DNA of 64,000 bases from Delphinapterus leucas. Its lineage: Eukaryota; Chordata; Mammalia; Artiodactyla; Monodontidae. A program made the translations under genes and the position numbers. Below, in pieces: positions 22,464 to 34,844 of this stretch (within the stretch, counting starts at the first letter, position 1; each line of letters starts with the position of its first letter). The stretch lies in the NCBI RefSeq assembly GCF_002288925.2, contig NW_022098076.1, positions 90,489,933 to 90,553,932 of the forward strand. The letters run 5' to 3'. The notes beneath the pieces are model-generated. The model made no database searches. It was not told where the DNA came from and was given only the letters and a program-made list of their open reading frames with translations.

Positions 22464-22889
22464 TTTGCCATTTTTATCGAAAGTCATCGCCCAACAGTTT
22501 TTCCATTTTGGTGGTGAGACTTAATACCTGAGTGTCTGTATCGGGCCAAGTTCTGCGTCACAGGTGTCCCCATGTGGCTCCTGGTTTATTTCCCATCTCC
22601 ATCAGCACTAACCCCTCTCACTGGCTCTCCAGAAGGCAAAGTAGACATTCTCTCCTGGTACGGTGAAAAAGAACTGAGCCTGGATCTCTTCTAATCAGCA
22701 GAAAAGAATGCTTTCCTACCCATAAGAGGAATATGGCATTTCCTTTCTCCCATTCATCACTGCTAGTAGATTTCCATTAGAGTCTTGACGTTCCTTAGCA
22801 ACTCCCTAGCAACAGAAGCTTACCTGAAATTGTATAAGGCTTTCCAGAAATTGTTTTTTAAAGGCCTCATTCCTTCCCAACATTTCTAC
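22464..22889. other. Unassigned stretch
   Basis: About 425 bases without a recognised feature. Confidence 0.5.
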
Positions 22890-23060
22890 CCTCAAGGAAA
22901 TAATTTCTCTTTATTGCTTTTTCTGATCACAAAAGTAATACAAACTTGCTTTAGAAAACTCAAGCAATATACAGATATGAAAATAAAAATTCCCAGCTGG
23001 CACGACTCCCCAGGCCCCAACCCACCCCCTCCCAGGAAAATCTCCCAACAAACGTTATTA
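22890..23060 (-). mobile_element. Possible old L1 3' fragment
   Basis: 'ctttttctgatcacaaaagt' and 'aatacaaacttgctttagaa' match the reverse of an old L1M 3' UTR as remembered. The fragment is short and uncertain. Confidence 0.4.
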
Positions 23061-23107
23061 AACAAGGTTGGTCTGTTGTTGTTGTTCTTGCTGGGATTTT
23101 TTGGTTT

Positions 23108-23317
23108 TTGGGTTTTTTTTTGCGGTACGCGGGCCTCTCACTCTTGTGGCCTCTCCCGTTGCGGAGCACAGGCTCCGGACGCACAGGCTCAGCTGCCATG
23201 GCTCACGGGCCCAGCCGCTCCACGGCATGTGGGATCTTCCCAGACCGGGGCACGAACCCGTGTCGCCTGCATCAGCAGGCGGACTCTCAACCACTGCGCC
23301 ACCAGGGAAGCCCCCTG
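23108..23317 (-). mobile_element. CHR SINE, short form
   Basis: It is the same short form as at 22.25 kb, in the same orientation: T run at 23108-23121, 'cgggcctctcactcttgtgg', 'gctgccatggctcacgggcc', and the head complement at 23295-23314. Frames of up to 180 codons across it are artefacts. Confidence 0.95.
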
Positions 23318-24085
23318 CTGTTTTTAAATAGAGTTTAAGTTACTTTCAGGAACTATAAATAACAAAAGTATTTTTCGGTGTCAAAACTAGAAAACGACTT
23401 CCCTTATTTTTAAGTAAGGTACCTACTACCAGAATGCCTGCACTCTAGGTTGATTTGTTCTCCTTTCTTTCCTATGCAATAAACATTCCCTTTCCCCTGA
23501 ATTTCAACTTTCTATCCACTAGAAATTTTATTCAGTGAGAATAGGTCAGAATGAGACTCAGGAAAGCATAGGCTAGGTTGAAAGAATCTGAAGAAGTTTG
23601 CCCGATCCAATAAACTGTGTGATAGTGTCAGGTATAAAGGCTGAAATGAATCAATGTAAAGGACAAAGATAATGTGGTTACTCTCACAAAAAAAGATGAG
23701 CTGGAATCTTCTATACCTGAACACAGCAAAGCTGCTTTTCAAACCTGAGTGAGGGTCTAACCATATGTAATTAACGTTGGAAAGAAAAATAAGTTATATC
23801 GACCCCATGTACACCCTAAAACACTCCAGAGCTGTTCTCTTTCTAACTGGGAGAGGTCTGAGCTGGCAGAATGTCATATTAACTAGCACTGGGGAAGTGT
23901 ATATGTTTTGGGGTCTGGCCTCTATCTTTAGAAAAGCTAAGCGTCTTAACTGCCATTCTCCATATCTGAAATTAGTCAATCTTAGAGGTTATTTATCCTA
24001 TATTGATATAGACACGATTGACGTAATGCATAAATTATCAGAGATTTCTCACAAGAAAGAAAAAGGCTACATTCCTATATTCATT
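23318..24085. other. Unassigned stretch
   Basis: About 770 bases of AT-rich DNA. A plus frame (23777-24157, 126 codons) runs into the ATTC microsatellite. It has no domain I recognise and I do not call it. Confidence 0.45.
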
Positions 24086-24086
24086 C

Positions 24087-24112
24087 ATTCATTCATTCAT
24101 TCAAGAAATGTT
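24087..24112. repeat. (ATTC)n microsatellite
   Basis: About six ATTC units. Such units often sit at the end of L2 or MIR-type elements. Confidence 0.9.
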
Positions 24113-24345
24113 ATTAAGAATGAATTCTTGTGTCAAACTTGTCACCCAGACGTGTGAGAGTAATGTGTTCATAAAACGTGGATCTTGCTAAAAGAAAAAA
24201 AAAAGAAAAAAGAATAAATTCTTGATCAGACTCTTTGCTAGACTTTGAATATTCCAAGATTAAGAAGAAGGGACGAGTAAACAAATAATATTACACAAAA
24301 TGAAATGCATGCTGTGGTCCCTGAGAGCATTTGCAAGGGCGGTGG

Positions 24346-24580
24346 GTATATATATAAATATAAAATATTTATATATATAAATATATATATATAAATATAA
24401 TATATAATATATAAATATAATATATATAATATATAAATATAAAATATATATATAATATATATAAGTATATATACTATATATATAAGTATATATATAAATA
24501 TAAAATATATATATAAATATAAAATATACTAAATATATATATATAAAATATATATATATAAATATAAAATATACTAAAAG
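24346..24580. repeat. AT-rich microsatellite array
   Basis: About 230 bases of TATATAAA and ATATAT units almost free of G and C. It can form hairpins and cruciforms and runs directly into a tandem duplication. Confidence 0.95.
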
Positions 24581-24811
24581 AATGTACCAATCTCAAAAAC
24601 ATCAAAGAGCATTTTGTCATTAGGAACAGCTACAAGTCCCACTTCAAAATACCCACTTAGCAATTTTTCATTAAAAGAAAAAAGAAAATATAAAATATAC
24701 TAAAAGAATGTACCAATCTCAAAAACATCAAGGAGCATTTTGTCATTAGGAACAGCTACAAGTCCCACTTCAAATTACCCACTTAGCAATTTTTCATTAA
24801 AAGAAAAAAGA
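24560..24811. repeat. 126-bp tandem duplication
   Basis: Copy 1 is 24560-24685 and copy 2 is 24686-24811. I count two mismatches: 'caaagagc' versus 'caaggagc', and 'caaaatac' versus 'caaattac'. The unit is mostly unique sequence whose first bases belong to the AT array. It looks young. Confidence 0.93.
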
Positions 24812-24825
24812 CAGTTTGTAAATTA

Positions 24826-25212
24826 GTTTCCCGTGCCTGCTGTAACAAATTACCACAAACCAAGTGGCTTAACAACAACAGAAATTTATTCACTTGCAGC
24901 TCTGGAGGATGGAAGTCCAAGATCAAGGTGTCAGCAGGGCCAGGCTCTCTCCAAAGGCTCTTGGGGAGAATCCTTCCTTGCCTCTTCTGTTTCTTGGCCT
25001 GCAGCTGCGTCACTCCAATCTCTGTCTTTACGTGGCTTTCTCTCCTATTTGTCTCTGTGTCCAAATTTTCCTCTTCTTATGAGGATAACAGTCATAGTGG
25101 ATTTGGGGTCCACCCTAATCCAAGATAACCTCATTTTAGCTTGATCACATCTACAAGACCCTACTTCCAAGTAAGGTTACATTCACAGGTTCCAGTGGTC
25201 ATTAATTGTGGG
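24826..25212 (-). mobile_element. MaLR-like LTR
   Basis: In plus-strand order: 'cgtgcctgctgtaacaaatt', 'acaacaacagaaatttattc', 'gctctggaggatggaagtcc', 'gggagaatccttccttgcct' and 'gtaaggttacattcacaggt'. This is a common mammalian LTR read backwards. It has no internal coding part. Confidence 0.7.
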
Positions 25213-25384
25213 GGAGGGGACACTATTATTATTAGTGTTATTAGTTATTATTAGACACAGCATAAGATCTACCCCCTTAGACAATTTTAAATATACGATA
25301 GGGTATATTGCTAACTATATCAAAACTCTCCTCAGTGCAAATGCCCTGCGGGAGAGGCAGTCCTGTGATTGTAAACTGCACACT

Positions 25385-25714
25385 CGGGCTTCCCTGGTGG
25401 CGCAGTGGTTAGCAACCAACCTGCCAATGCAGGGGACACAGGTTAGAGCCCTGGTTCGGGAAGATCCCACATGCCGCAGAGCAACTAAGCCCGTGCGCCA
25501 CAACTACTGAGCGCACGTGCCACAACTACTGAAGCCCACGTGCCTAGAACCCGTGCTCCACAACGAGAGAAACCACCACAATGAGAAGCCCGCGCACCGC
25601 AACATAGAGTAGCCCCTGCTCACTGCAACTAGAGAAAGCCTGTGCGCAGCAACGAAGACCCAATGCAGCCTAAAATAAGATAAAATAAAAAAGCTTTGCC
25701 TTTAAAGTAAAAAT
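25385..25714 (+). mobile_element. CHR SINE, long form
   Basis: The head is 'ggcttccctggtggcgcagt' and the B box is 'ggttagagccctggttcggg'. The long body runs to 'gaagacccaatgcagcc' and a tail with 'aaaataaaa'. A direct repeat 'aaactgcacact' flanks it at 25373-25384 and 25715-25726. Confidence 0.95.
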
Positions 25715-25924
25715 AAACTGCACACTTAGGGTACCATTTACCCAGAGTTCAGTACTATGAAGGGCCCCAAGGGAAGAGCAGAGGCAAAGAAGCAGCCTGA
25801 GAAACAAAATGTTTAGACCAAGTACAGATTCTAATATACAAAGTTAATATAAGCAGGCCTGCTCTTGTTGGAGCAGGTGGAAGAGTTTGTCAATCCCTGG
25901 AATGGAAGAGGATAAATAGCATTT

Positions 25925-26115
25925 TTAAATCCCAGCTCCTGACTCTGACATCCATTTTATATCTTGGGGCTCGCAAGTCACTCGATCTCTTTGGACTTCA
26001 GTTTCCTCACCTATAAAATGAGGGGAAAAAAATCTGTTCCTCCCGAAGTCACAGGGTTCATTTGAAATATATTAAGTCCGGTGAGTCTCGAAAGCACAGT
26101 TTAAATATAATGTAT
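25925..26115 (+). mobile_element. MIR SINE
   Basis: It has the MIR order: 'cctgactctgacatccattt', 'caagtcactcgatctctttg', 'cagtttcctcacctataaaa' and 'cagggttcatttgaaat'. Confidence 0.75.
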
Positions 26116-28299
26116 TATTATGAGAAGAACAGAGAGGAAACAGTATTTACTCTGCAGCCTGCCCCCAGCACAGCCAGAACGGGTTATCAACTCATGACTT
26201 AAGACATTCAATTTCACTGCTTCCAACACGCATTACAGTCCTGAAATTGTAGATTCCTTCTCTAGATGAAAATAATCTTCCTAATACCTGTATCTTGTTT
26301 AAGCCTTTATTCACACGCGGTTTCATATTAAAAAAGAAATACCCTGTATATGCTTATTATAAAAATTTCAGGTAGTAAAGAATACAGATAGATATTAACC
26401 AAAAATAGAAATCTTTTCCAGTTCTCACCTCTTACCCACCCCCAAATTATCTTATGACTCTTAATAACCAGATGTTTATTACCAACTCTAAAAATGTTTA
26501 AGTAATATGCAGAATTCCTTATCTGAGGGGCCTGCTAAAAGGCCTCTTCTAACTGCCCTCACGTTCGAGGGGGCTGAAGTGTGGATATGAAATCACACAC
26601 AACTTCGCACAAACTCTCTGGGTTTTGCTGCCTTTTCTGCAAGTCATGGAAGCGTGAGACGGAGCCACGGTCCGCCATGCACATGGGAGGGTTCATGTGA
26701 CCAGTAGCAGGATGGGCTGGTGACTCATTACTCTCTGGGGGCGCAGAGCTGGGGCGGCTAGTGTATCCTCCCTGGGCCCTAAACACAACAGTGTGTTTCT
26801 GCTGAAACTGTGTGGACACCAGTGTTGGACTCCTAAACACGCAGAGCTCATCACTCCCAAGAAGGAAGAGCCTAGATGAGAGACTTGAAACCTTGCACAA
26901 ATAATTTATCCCAGTCTCCAGAAGGAAAAAGCGGTGCCCCCAAATGCAGCAAGCACCAGCCTCCCCACAAGTGGTCCTGAGTCACCACTCTCCTAGCTGG
27001 ACCCCTGATACTGACCTAGAGGGATGGTTTTCAAGCATCACTTCTTACTGTGTCTGTCCTTCCCTCCCTTTCTTCCTCTCTCGCTCTCTTTCTTTCTCTT
27101 CCTTCCTTCCTTTTTGAAACCAGTGGAGCTCTTCCTTTAAATGAAATCTTATGTGGGAGCCCCTATGCCTTCTTCCATCCCAACCCGCCTTCCTGGTATG
27201 AAAGAGAAAAAGCACAGGCCTAAAATGGCATCCCTTGTGCTAAAGCCCATGATATCAAACATAGATTTAATACCTAATCTATTCCAGTGATTATAAAAAA
27301 AAAAATGCCCAACCAAGTAAATTGGAAGGTCATCAGAAATGGGATCTTAATCAACCAGCCTGGAGTTTTCTGCTCAGCACCAAAGAAGCCACCTGTCACT
27401 TGGGCCTTCTCTTTCACTCTCCACACCCCACCCCAACCCCGCCCTCGCCCCCAGGAAGAAGAGGCAATCTGCATGATAAAACCCTTGCGTTCCTTTCCCC
27501 CCAAAAAGAAGACATCCTGGCCTAAAACCAGTCCTTTCTTTTCTTTGCTAATGCTCCCTTGTCCCATCCTTCTTCCTAGAAAAACCTTCCATTTTATACC
27601 ACCCCTGGAAGTGCCCTTCTACAACAGTTGCTAGATGGGAGGCTGGCTGATTCATGAATCGCCCAATAAGGCCGATTAGACCTTCAAATTTACTCAGCTG
27701 GATTTGGCTTTTTAACACTGCAAAGACCACTTTCTTAACAACAGAAACCTTGTTGGCCTCTAACTCACTGACTTGAAGTTATGCTCTGACAGTCGACCAA
27801 TATCTATATGAAGAAGGGTTGTTTGCCTTGCAAATATTTCAGTCTATAGAATCTGAAGGACCTGAAGTCTCCTCCAAGGACCCACGAGGACAAAACACAG
27901 CTGTGGAGAGACGGAGGGGAAGAAAAACAGGAAAGGGAATGTGGAGAAGAGTAGGTGCAGGTCAAGGTCCATCAGAGGCCGCCAGGTGACCTGGGAGCCG
28001 GGCTGTGAGGGGCTCTGTTGAGACCCAAGATTGGAGAGCATTTTGTCAGGAGTCCCCTCCCCACCAGGAAGAGACAGTGCAGGAGGTGCCATCCATATAG
28101 TTCTTGGAGAAACACAATGCCCTTTTGGCCTAAGGCCAGTGCTCTGCAAACAACTCTGTGGGCGTTGAACTCCTGGAACTTTGAAGAGAAGAAATGACTG
28201 TTGTTAGTTTGAGAATGTTGCCCGGGGCCAGGAGTTGAGACTATCATTTCAGAATAAAACCTTCAAAGGCATCTTTCAAAAGTCACCTTACTCACTTTT
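26116..28299. other. Mostly unique DNA
   Basis: About 2.2 kb. An AT-rich part at 26290-26520 may be old L1. A pyrimidine-rich block lies at 27055-27115. The minus frame at 26559-26900 (113 codons) and the plus frame at 27287-27634 (115 codons) show no domain. I call no gene. Confidence 0.45.
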
Positions 28300-29195
28300 G
28301 CATGTTCTTATCATAGGTAAAATGGAAGAAAAACAAAAGACAACCCAGTTTCTTAAATGGATAAAAGTCTTGAATAGACCTCTCTCCAAAGAAGGTATAC
28401 TAATGGCCAAGAAACGCGTGAAAAGATGCCAACATCACCAATCAGTAGGGAAATGCAAATAAAAGCCACAGTGAGCTACCAGCTCACACCCATTAGGATG
28501 GCTACTATCAAAGAAAAACAGAAAAGAGCAATTGTTGGTGAGGTTGTGGTGAAATTGGAACCCTTGTGCTCTGTTGGTGGGAATGTAAAATGGTGCAGCC
28601 ACTGTGGAAAAGAGTATGGTGTTTCCTCAAAAAATTAACAGAATTTACTGTATGATCCAGCAAACCCAATTCTGGGTATACACCCAAAAGAACTGAAAGC
28701 AGGGTCTCTGAGTGATATTTGTACACCCATGTTCACAACAGCATTATTCACAACAGCCAGAAGGTAGAAACAATCCAGGGTCCACTAACAATGAATAGGT
28801 AAACAAGATGTAGTATATCAATACAACGGAATATTATACAGCCTTGAAGAGTACGGAAACCCTGTCACAGGCTACAGCATGGATGAACCTTGAGTACATT
28901 ATGCTAAGTGGCATAAGCCAGCCACAAAAAACAAATACTGTATGATTCCACTTATATGAGGCACATAGAGGAGTTAAATTCAAAGACAGAATGTAGAATG
29001 GCCCGTGCCAGGAGCGGGGGGAAAGGGAGTGGAGTGTTGTTGTTTAATGGGTACAGAGTTTCAGTTTGGGGAGATGAAAGGGTTCTGGAAATCTATGTGA
29101 GTATATTTAACATTACTGAACTGTATACTTAAAAATGTTTCAGATGGTACATTTAATATTCTGTACGTTTTACTACTATTAAAATCTGTTAAATC
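28300..29195 (+). mobile_element. Old L1, ORF2 end and 3' UTR
   Basis: Ordered L1 motifs: 'ggccaagaaacgcgtgaaaa' near 28405, 'gggaaatgcaaataaaagcc' near 28449, 'ctgttggtgggaatgtaaaa' near 28571, 'tgatccagcaaacccaattc' near 28654 and 'gaacctt'-type sequence near 28885. A 3' end with 'taaaaatgtttcagatggta' near 29130 follows. Stops and frameshifts break the frame. It is older than the L1 copies with perfect target duplications. Confidence 0.88.
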
Positions 29196-29569
29196 TTTTG
29201 AAAAAAAGCCAAAGTCTAAACATTACACGAAGATAAAGGCACAATGATTTACAACAAAAGGGAATACAATTTATCAACAGTTAGTCCTATTTAATGAAAG
29301 ATATATAGAAAAATGGAAGGCTAAATTTTGCCTAGTGATACAGAACAGAGGGAAATAATACGAACCACAGCAAAAAAGGAAGAAACACAGACCACAGAGA
29401 GGTTTTTCTGTTAGCTTTTGAGAGGTTTAAATGTCATGTGCCAAATGGTCATTCTTGCAAGCAGTGTAAGTTGACGCCCACAAAATAGAGGTTACCAGCT
29501 TCTCTGTGCTTTCACGGTCCCCACACCTTATTCTTATCACATTTATCAAAGCAAATAAAATAATTTACA
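29196..29569. other. Unassigned stretch
   Basis: About 375 bases, A-rich at first. No feature recognised. Confidence 0.5.
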
Positions 29570-29730
29570 TCTATCTCCCCATGACACTGTCACCCCCGTT
29601 AGAGCAGGGGTTGCCTCTGTTTCCCTCAACATGGTACCCACAGACCACCTGACACGTAAAAGACAACTCAATAAATATTTTGTTGACTGAGTGATTGATT
29701 AATTGGTTGATTGATTGAGTGCATGCACGC
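29570..29730 (+). mobile_element. L2 3' end
   Basis: 'agcaggggttgcctctgttt', 'ctcaataaatattttgttga' and then a GATT/ATTG run match the end of the L2 LINE as known from mammals. Confidence 0.6.
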
Positions 29731-29734
29731 ATGA

Positions 29735-30300
29735 ATGAATACAAAAATTGCATTGATGTACCCTTCTTGGGAGTGTAAATTGGTGTTGCATTGGAGAAGC
29801 ACAATTCAGCAAAATCTCTTAGCATTTCTAAAGCACATACCCTTTGACTCAGAAATTCTCCTTCCAGAAATTTATCCTGCAGAGAAACTCCCACAAATGT
29901 GCAAAAATGTAAACATGGATGCATGATTTGCAACTGAAATATTCTGAAAACCATATCAATGTTCAAATAAATGACAGTATAGTCACATGATGGAATATTA
30001 TGTTGTCATTTATTAAAATAGAGCTTCATGTAAAGATGTTCAAAATCTACTTTCAAACTTAAAAGGCAAATTGTTGAAGAACATATGTAGGAGAATTCTG
30101 ATTGTGATTGTTTTTAAGTGCTTATACTTAAAGAGAAGTGCTATGAGAAAAACTAGCTCAGGGACAGGACTGTGTTTAAGAGGGGAAAGTAACTTCTACT
30201 TTTCAGGTGATGCCTGTCTGTGCTCTGAATTTCTTTTTTACTATAAGCAGGTATTAATTTTATCATATAAAGAGTAGTATAAAGCAACTCTCTAGCCTGG
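29735..30300 (+). mobile_element. Old L1M-type LINE fragment
   Basis: Diverged L1 end motifs: 'tgggagtgtaaattggtg', 'ctttgactcagaaattctcc', 'gatggaatattatgttgtca' and then 3' UTR-like sequence. No frame survives. Confidence 0.6.
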
Positions 30301-30570
30301 AACATTAAATTGTAGAAAACATACCCAGTGAAAGTTAGGACGCTGCACAAGTGTATATGACACATTCACTCTGAAAGCAAGAAGCCACTTCAGCATTGTC
30401 TGAAGGCCAAGCGGACCGTACAATGAAAACTGACCCTTTTGATATTGGCCACCAGCCCTTCAAGGTCATGTCAATGAAATGTTATATGAAGGGTTTAAAG
30501 TCTTCATTTTTTGGTAGAGAATGCCTTATTTGGGGGGAAGGGGGTTGGGTGGGGGTAGCGGTAGATAAAA

Positions 30571-30860
30571 CTTGAGGAATTCCACAGTGCCTGAATTTGT
30601 CAGGATAATCTCAGCTATGCTGCAAGAACAAAGAAGCCCTCAATCAAGGTTGATTCATCACAGTGTAGATTGGGGAGCCCACTTACTTCTCTGGCTTCCA
30701 CGATCATTGTGGCAGGGGAAGAGAGAACTGGAGAATCTGGAAGGGTATTCTTACAGTCAGGCTTGGAAGTGGCTCACACAACTTCCATCCACGTGCTGTG
30801 GGCTGGAACCCAGTCACAACCTAACTTCAAGGGGGACTGGGAATGGTAGAGAAGAGGAAT
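30571..30860 (-). mobile_element. Possible LTR or MER-type remnant
   Basis: 'ctcagctatgctgcaagaac', 'cattgtggcaggggaagaga' and 'cacaacttccatccacgtgc' resemble a reverse-strand mammalian LTR-type repeat. The family is not assigned. Confidence 0.35.
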
Positions 30861-31014
30861 GTTGGGTGATCACTAACAGTCGCACCCCAGGGACCCGAAT
30901 GTGTACCGGCTACTGTCCCAGTGAAGTAAAAGGGAAGATGTTGTCATCCCCTTTTATGAGACAAGGAGATGGGTAGCTTGCTCAGCATCACGAAGAAGCT
31001 GAAGGGCAGGGCAT

Positions 31015-31215
31015 CCACGCTGATTAAACTTGTACCACATGCCAAGTGCTAGGTGCCAGGGGCTCGAGGTATGTGATCTTATGTAAGTCTCACAGGGAGT
31101 TGCCATTCTTCCCATTTTAAAGGCGAGGACGCATGCTCAGAGGTGGGTAACTCCTCGAGACCAGCAGCTGCCGAGGAAACAGCTCTCGTGAGACCCCAGG
31201 TCTTCAGACCCTGGA
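31015..31215 (-). mobile_element. MIR SINE
   Basis: Reverse MIR: 'gccaagtgctaggtgccagg', 'ttcttcccattttaaaggcg' and 'gctcagaggtgggtaactcc'. Confidence 0.65.
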
Positions 31216-33769
31216 TCTGAGTGTTCCTGCCACTCCAAGTGGGACCCCGTCCCCCAATCACCTTGTCACTGCCAGCCCAGCCCCACGGCACACCCCCAGC
31301 TCCGAGCCAATCCTGGTAGGGGAAAAAGGAGCCTCAGCTCTACCAGTGGGAAGGGACCAGGGTTGTTCTTTGCTCTCTCAGGGTACCCCTGCCCACCCGC
31401 TTCAGCCATGACTAAGCAGAAACTCACCCAGCTGTCCTGATTCAGAGGCAAGTTCTCTGCTGAGTCCCAGGCCGATCTCGGGATCCCATTGGCTTCGGGG
31501 CCTAAAAGGCTGTAAAGATTTGTCAGTCGGCTCCTCTCCTGCAACCCCCACCATCCAGCCCCCCATCCCGCCATGACTGTCATTTCTGGACCGGCTGAAG
31601 GCCGGGGCCCTGGACTCCCTGGCCCATCAGTCTTCCATCCTCAATCTCTAGGTAGCAAAGTCTTACCTCCCTCGGGCTCAGCCCAGCAGGATAACAGGGC
31701 TCGTGATCCCTCACGGATGTGGTCTGTGTCTCATCACCGCTTAAGTCCCGGGTTGCAGGGAACCAGCCCTAGACATGCACGGAAGCAGTCAAAGCTCTTC
31801 CGTCTCCTCCTGTCTTGTTGACCAGATATCCCACCAGACTTCGGATTCCAACCTCAATCCACCGTGGGGAATGCAGGCCCACTTTGGATGTTGTCAGGAG
31901 GTCTGAGGTCTAACACCCCTGCCTCATTCCCTGAGCCCGCCCACTCTTTCCTACCACTAGGAAGAGCCCCGTGCCTCCAAATTATCTTCATGGAAACAAC
32001 TTTTCCAAGGGTTGCCTATAAAATAATCCATATTGCAATGCAAAAGATTTATAAAGTGCTAGGGAAACTAAATGGCATTTTTAAGGAAACAGAGCTGAGT
32101 GGAAAAGGGCAAAATTTAGGCAAATTCCAGTGTGGTTGTGGGTTGTGCTGAGGACCCTACTGTTTGCTCAGCAGCCCCTTCCTCTGCTGGGACCAGCTTT
32201 CCCCGACTTTGTCCATCTGCATGGCCCCCTGGGAGCATCCAGGTTCATACATCATGACGCTGGGAAGCTGACCCAAGCCAAGACAGAGATCTTTGTGTGG
32301 GGAGAAGACTCAGAACCCATTAGCGTACTGAACTCCTGGTATTAAAGGGGATGCTTTTAATCTGAAATTTACCGAGATTACATCTAATGTATATGTAATT
32401 TGGAAGTGAGACTTTCCAGGTCAGCCTGACTCTTGTCTTGAGGGGAGCCAAGGCCAACATGGAGCTGTTGGGGGCGTCATTTTGACCTGTGTTGAATAGG
32501 ACGCTGAGATGACCCTTCAAAGAAACCAAGGGACAAAGAAAACAGAGCCCTTGGGAGTGGTCTCCCTGAGGGTCCCAATGAGCTCTCAGGCCTGGTTCCA
32601 TTCCATTCTGAAACTCAGTAGCCTCCAGGCTTTGGGTTCACAGAGGCTCCCTGTGCCTTTAAGATGGATTTCCCTTCTTATTTAAGCAGCTCACATGACT
32701 TTCTGGGCTTTGCAACCAAAATTCCTAAGTAATACAAGCTGTAATTGAGGAAGACCAGCATTGATCAGTTAGGAATCAGAACTTTCCATCAATATTGTCA
32801 AGAACCTATAAAGAATTCATCTAAATTTTGAACAGATTCATTTGGCAGCTAAGCAGCAATTATTTACCTTCCTTGAAATTATTTACTATTCTGACCAAGC
32901 TTTCTCCGAATTGGCAAACAAATTATTAAATTAAATCAATTTGGTTTATTGTATACACGGCAAAATATGTTGGTAGCACAAAGTAAGTTGTTATTTTTAA
33001 GGTAATTGCCTTTGACTTTTTGGCACTCTGAAATTCTAGAGAATCTGCTGGCCTTTCTCAGCCCTAAGTAGCCGAGCCTCCAGTTTCCTAAATTTCAAAC
33101 CTGGCTTGTTGTTTTTTTAACCACAGTGAGAACAGGGTATACCTGATCACTTGCCTGAAATTTAACAGGAAGGAGGAAATTGGCTGAAGAGAAATTCAGT
33201 GAACTTTGCCTGGGCTTTTCCCCAGGGATGCGTGTTTCTGGAAAGTGTTTGTGTGGGCATGTGCCCTTCACTCCGCAAGCATCTACCTCACCCCTGCTGT
33301 CTGCCAGGCCCTGTGCCAGCTGCTGGGTACTCATAGAGAGATAAGACAGTGTCTTGGCCTCCCAGGAGGGTCATCAGGGTCACCAGGAAGATGGACGGGT
33401 AGCCAGGAACCACGACACCACGTGACACACCCAAAAGGAGCACAGTCTTTGGGCACAGAGAAAAGGGTAAGGCAAGCTGCCAGTTGATCTGCGAAAGCCC
33501 CAGGGAAGAGTGCGTGTGGGGAAGAGGGCCCTGATGGTGGAATAGTAGGTCTGCCCAGCAGACAGGAGAGGGAGGGGCATTCCAGGAAGGGGAGAAGGAG
33601 GAATAAAGGCATGCTGTTAGGAAGGCCCTTGAAGGACTCAAAACACTTCGAGGAGGCAGGGTCCCTGAACGAACCAGACCCCACGTCCTATAAGGACAGG
33701 AAGTAAATACCTTTCTCTCTCTCTTTCTTTCTTTCTTTCTCTTTCTTTCTTCCTTCCTTCCATCCTTCT
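31216..33769. other. Unique DNA, partly GC-rich, partly AT-rich
   Basis: About 2.5 kb. 31220-31800 is GC-rich. 32640-33080 is AT-rich and has no repeat I can identify. 33270-33370 shows an ancient 'ctgccaggccctgtgcc' MIR/L2-like trace. 33713-33768 is a CTTT/CCTT pyrimidine run. Frames of 60-117 codons on both strands overlap each other and are not called. Confidence 0.45.
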
Positions 33770-34610
33770 TGTTTGTTTAATAACATATTTATTGAAATAT
33801 AATCCACATACCATATAATTCACCTATTTAAGTGTACAATTCAATGGTTTTTAGTACATTCACAATGTTGACAACCATCTCCATTATGTAATTTTTAAAT
33901 ATTCCGTCACCTCAAGAAGAAATTCTGTATTCACTAGCAGTCTCTCCCTCTCCTCCCCAGTCCCTAAAACCACTAATCTACTGCCTGCCTGTTTGCAGTC
34001 CCTAAAACCACTAATCTACTGCCTGCCTGTTTGCAGTCCCTAAAACCACTAATCTACTGCCTGCCTGTTTGCCTATGTTGGACTTTTCATATAAATAATA
34101 TTATACAATATATGGTCTCTTATGACTAGCTTGTTTTCACTTAGCATAATGTTTTCCAAGTTCACCCATGTTGTAGCCTGAAGCTGTACTTCATTCCTCT
34201 TTATGTTAAATGATATTCCACTGTATGAATAAACCACACTTGTTTATCCATTCATCCATTGATGGACATTTAGGTTATTTTCACTTTGGGGCTATTATGA
34301 ATAGTATTTCTATGAACACTCACATACAAGTGTTGCTGTGGACATATGTTTTTATTTCTCTTGGGTATATATCTATGAATTGCTGGGTCATACAGTTCCT
34401 CTTGTTTAACATTTTCAGAAACTGCATGACTACTTTCCAGAGTGGATGCACTATTTTACATTCCCACCAACCACAGAATATATGGTTCTAATTTCTCCAT
34501 ATTTCCTATCTTTGATTATAGCTATTCTACCGAGTATGAAGTGCTATCTCATTGTGGGGTTTTTTTACTTCCCTGATGATTTATGACAGTGAGCATCGTT
34601 TCATGTGCTC
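33770..34610 (-). mobile_element. Old L1, 3' UTR and ORF2 end
   Basis: Reverse L1 motifs: 'tttattgaaatataatccac', 'aagtgtacaattcaatggtt', 'ttttcacttagcataatgtt', 'catccattgatggacattta' and 'tgaattgctgggtcatacag'. A 38-bp unit is present three times inside its 3' UTR. Confidence 0.88.
33958..34071. repeat. 38-bp tandem triplication
   Basis: Three units at 33958-33995, 33996-34033 and 34034-34071 are identical by eye, each starting 'cagtccctaaaaccacta' and ending 'cctgcctgtttg'. The unit belongs to the L1 3' UTR, where other copies have it once. Confidence 0.95.
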
Positions 34611-34844
34611 TTTCTTTCTTTTTTAAAATTCCTCCTCACAGCTCAATAAATGCCTGACTTCCTGACCTCAGAAGGGACATGAAGGAGGTGAGGGACATCA
34701 CTTCAGATTCAGATAAACAGATAAAATATTGCCAGACTCAGAAAGGACATAGGCGTTGGTCACAGCTGTCGAGCTGGGCAAAGACCCCCTACATTGTCAA
34801 AGGGAGAAGCTCTGAGGACCCATGAATGTATTTAACCCCTGATT

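Noticed and set aside
22785..23327. 180-codon plus frame
   Set aside because: Its C-terminal half is the reverse of a short-form CHR SINE and its N-terminal half lies in old LINE-like and unique DNA. No domain is seen.
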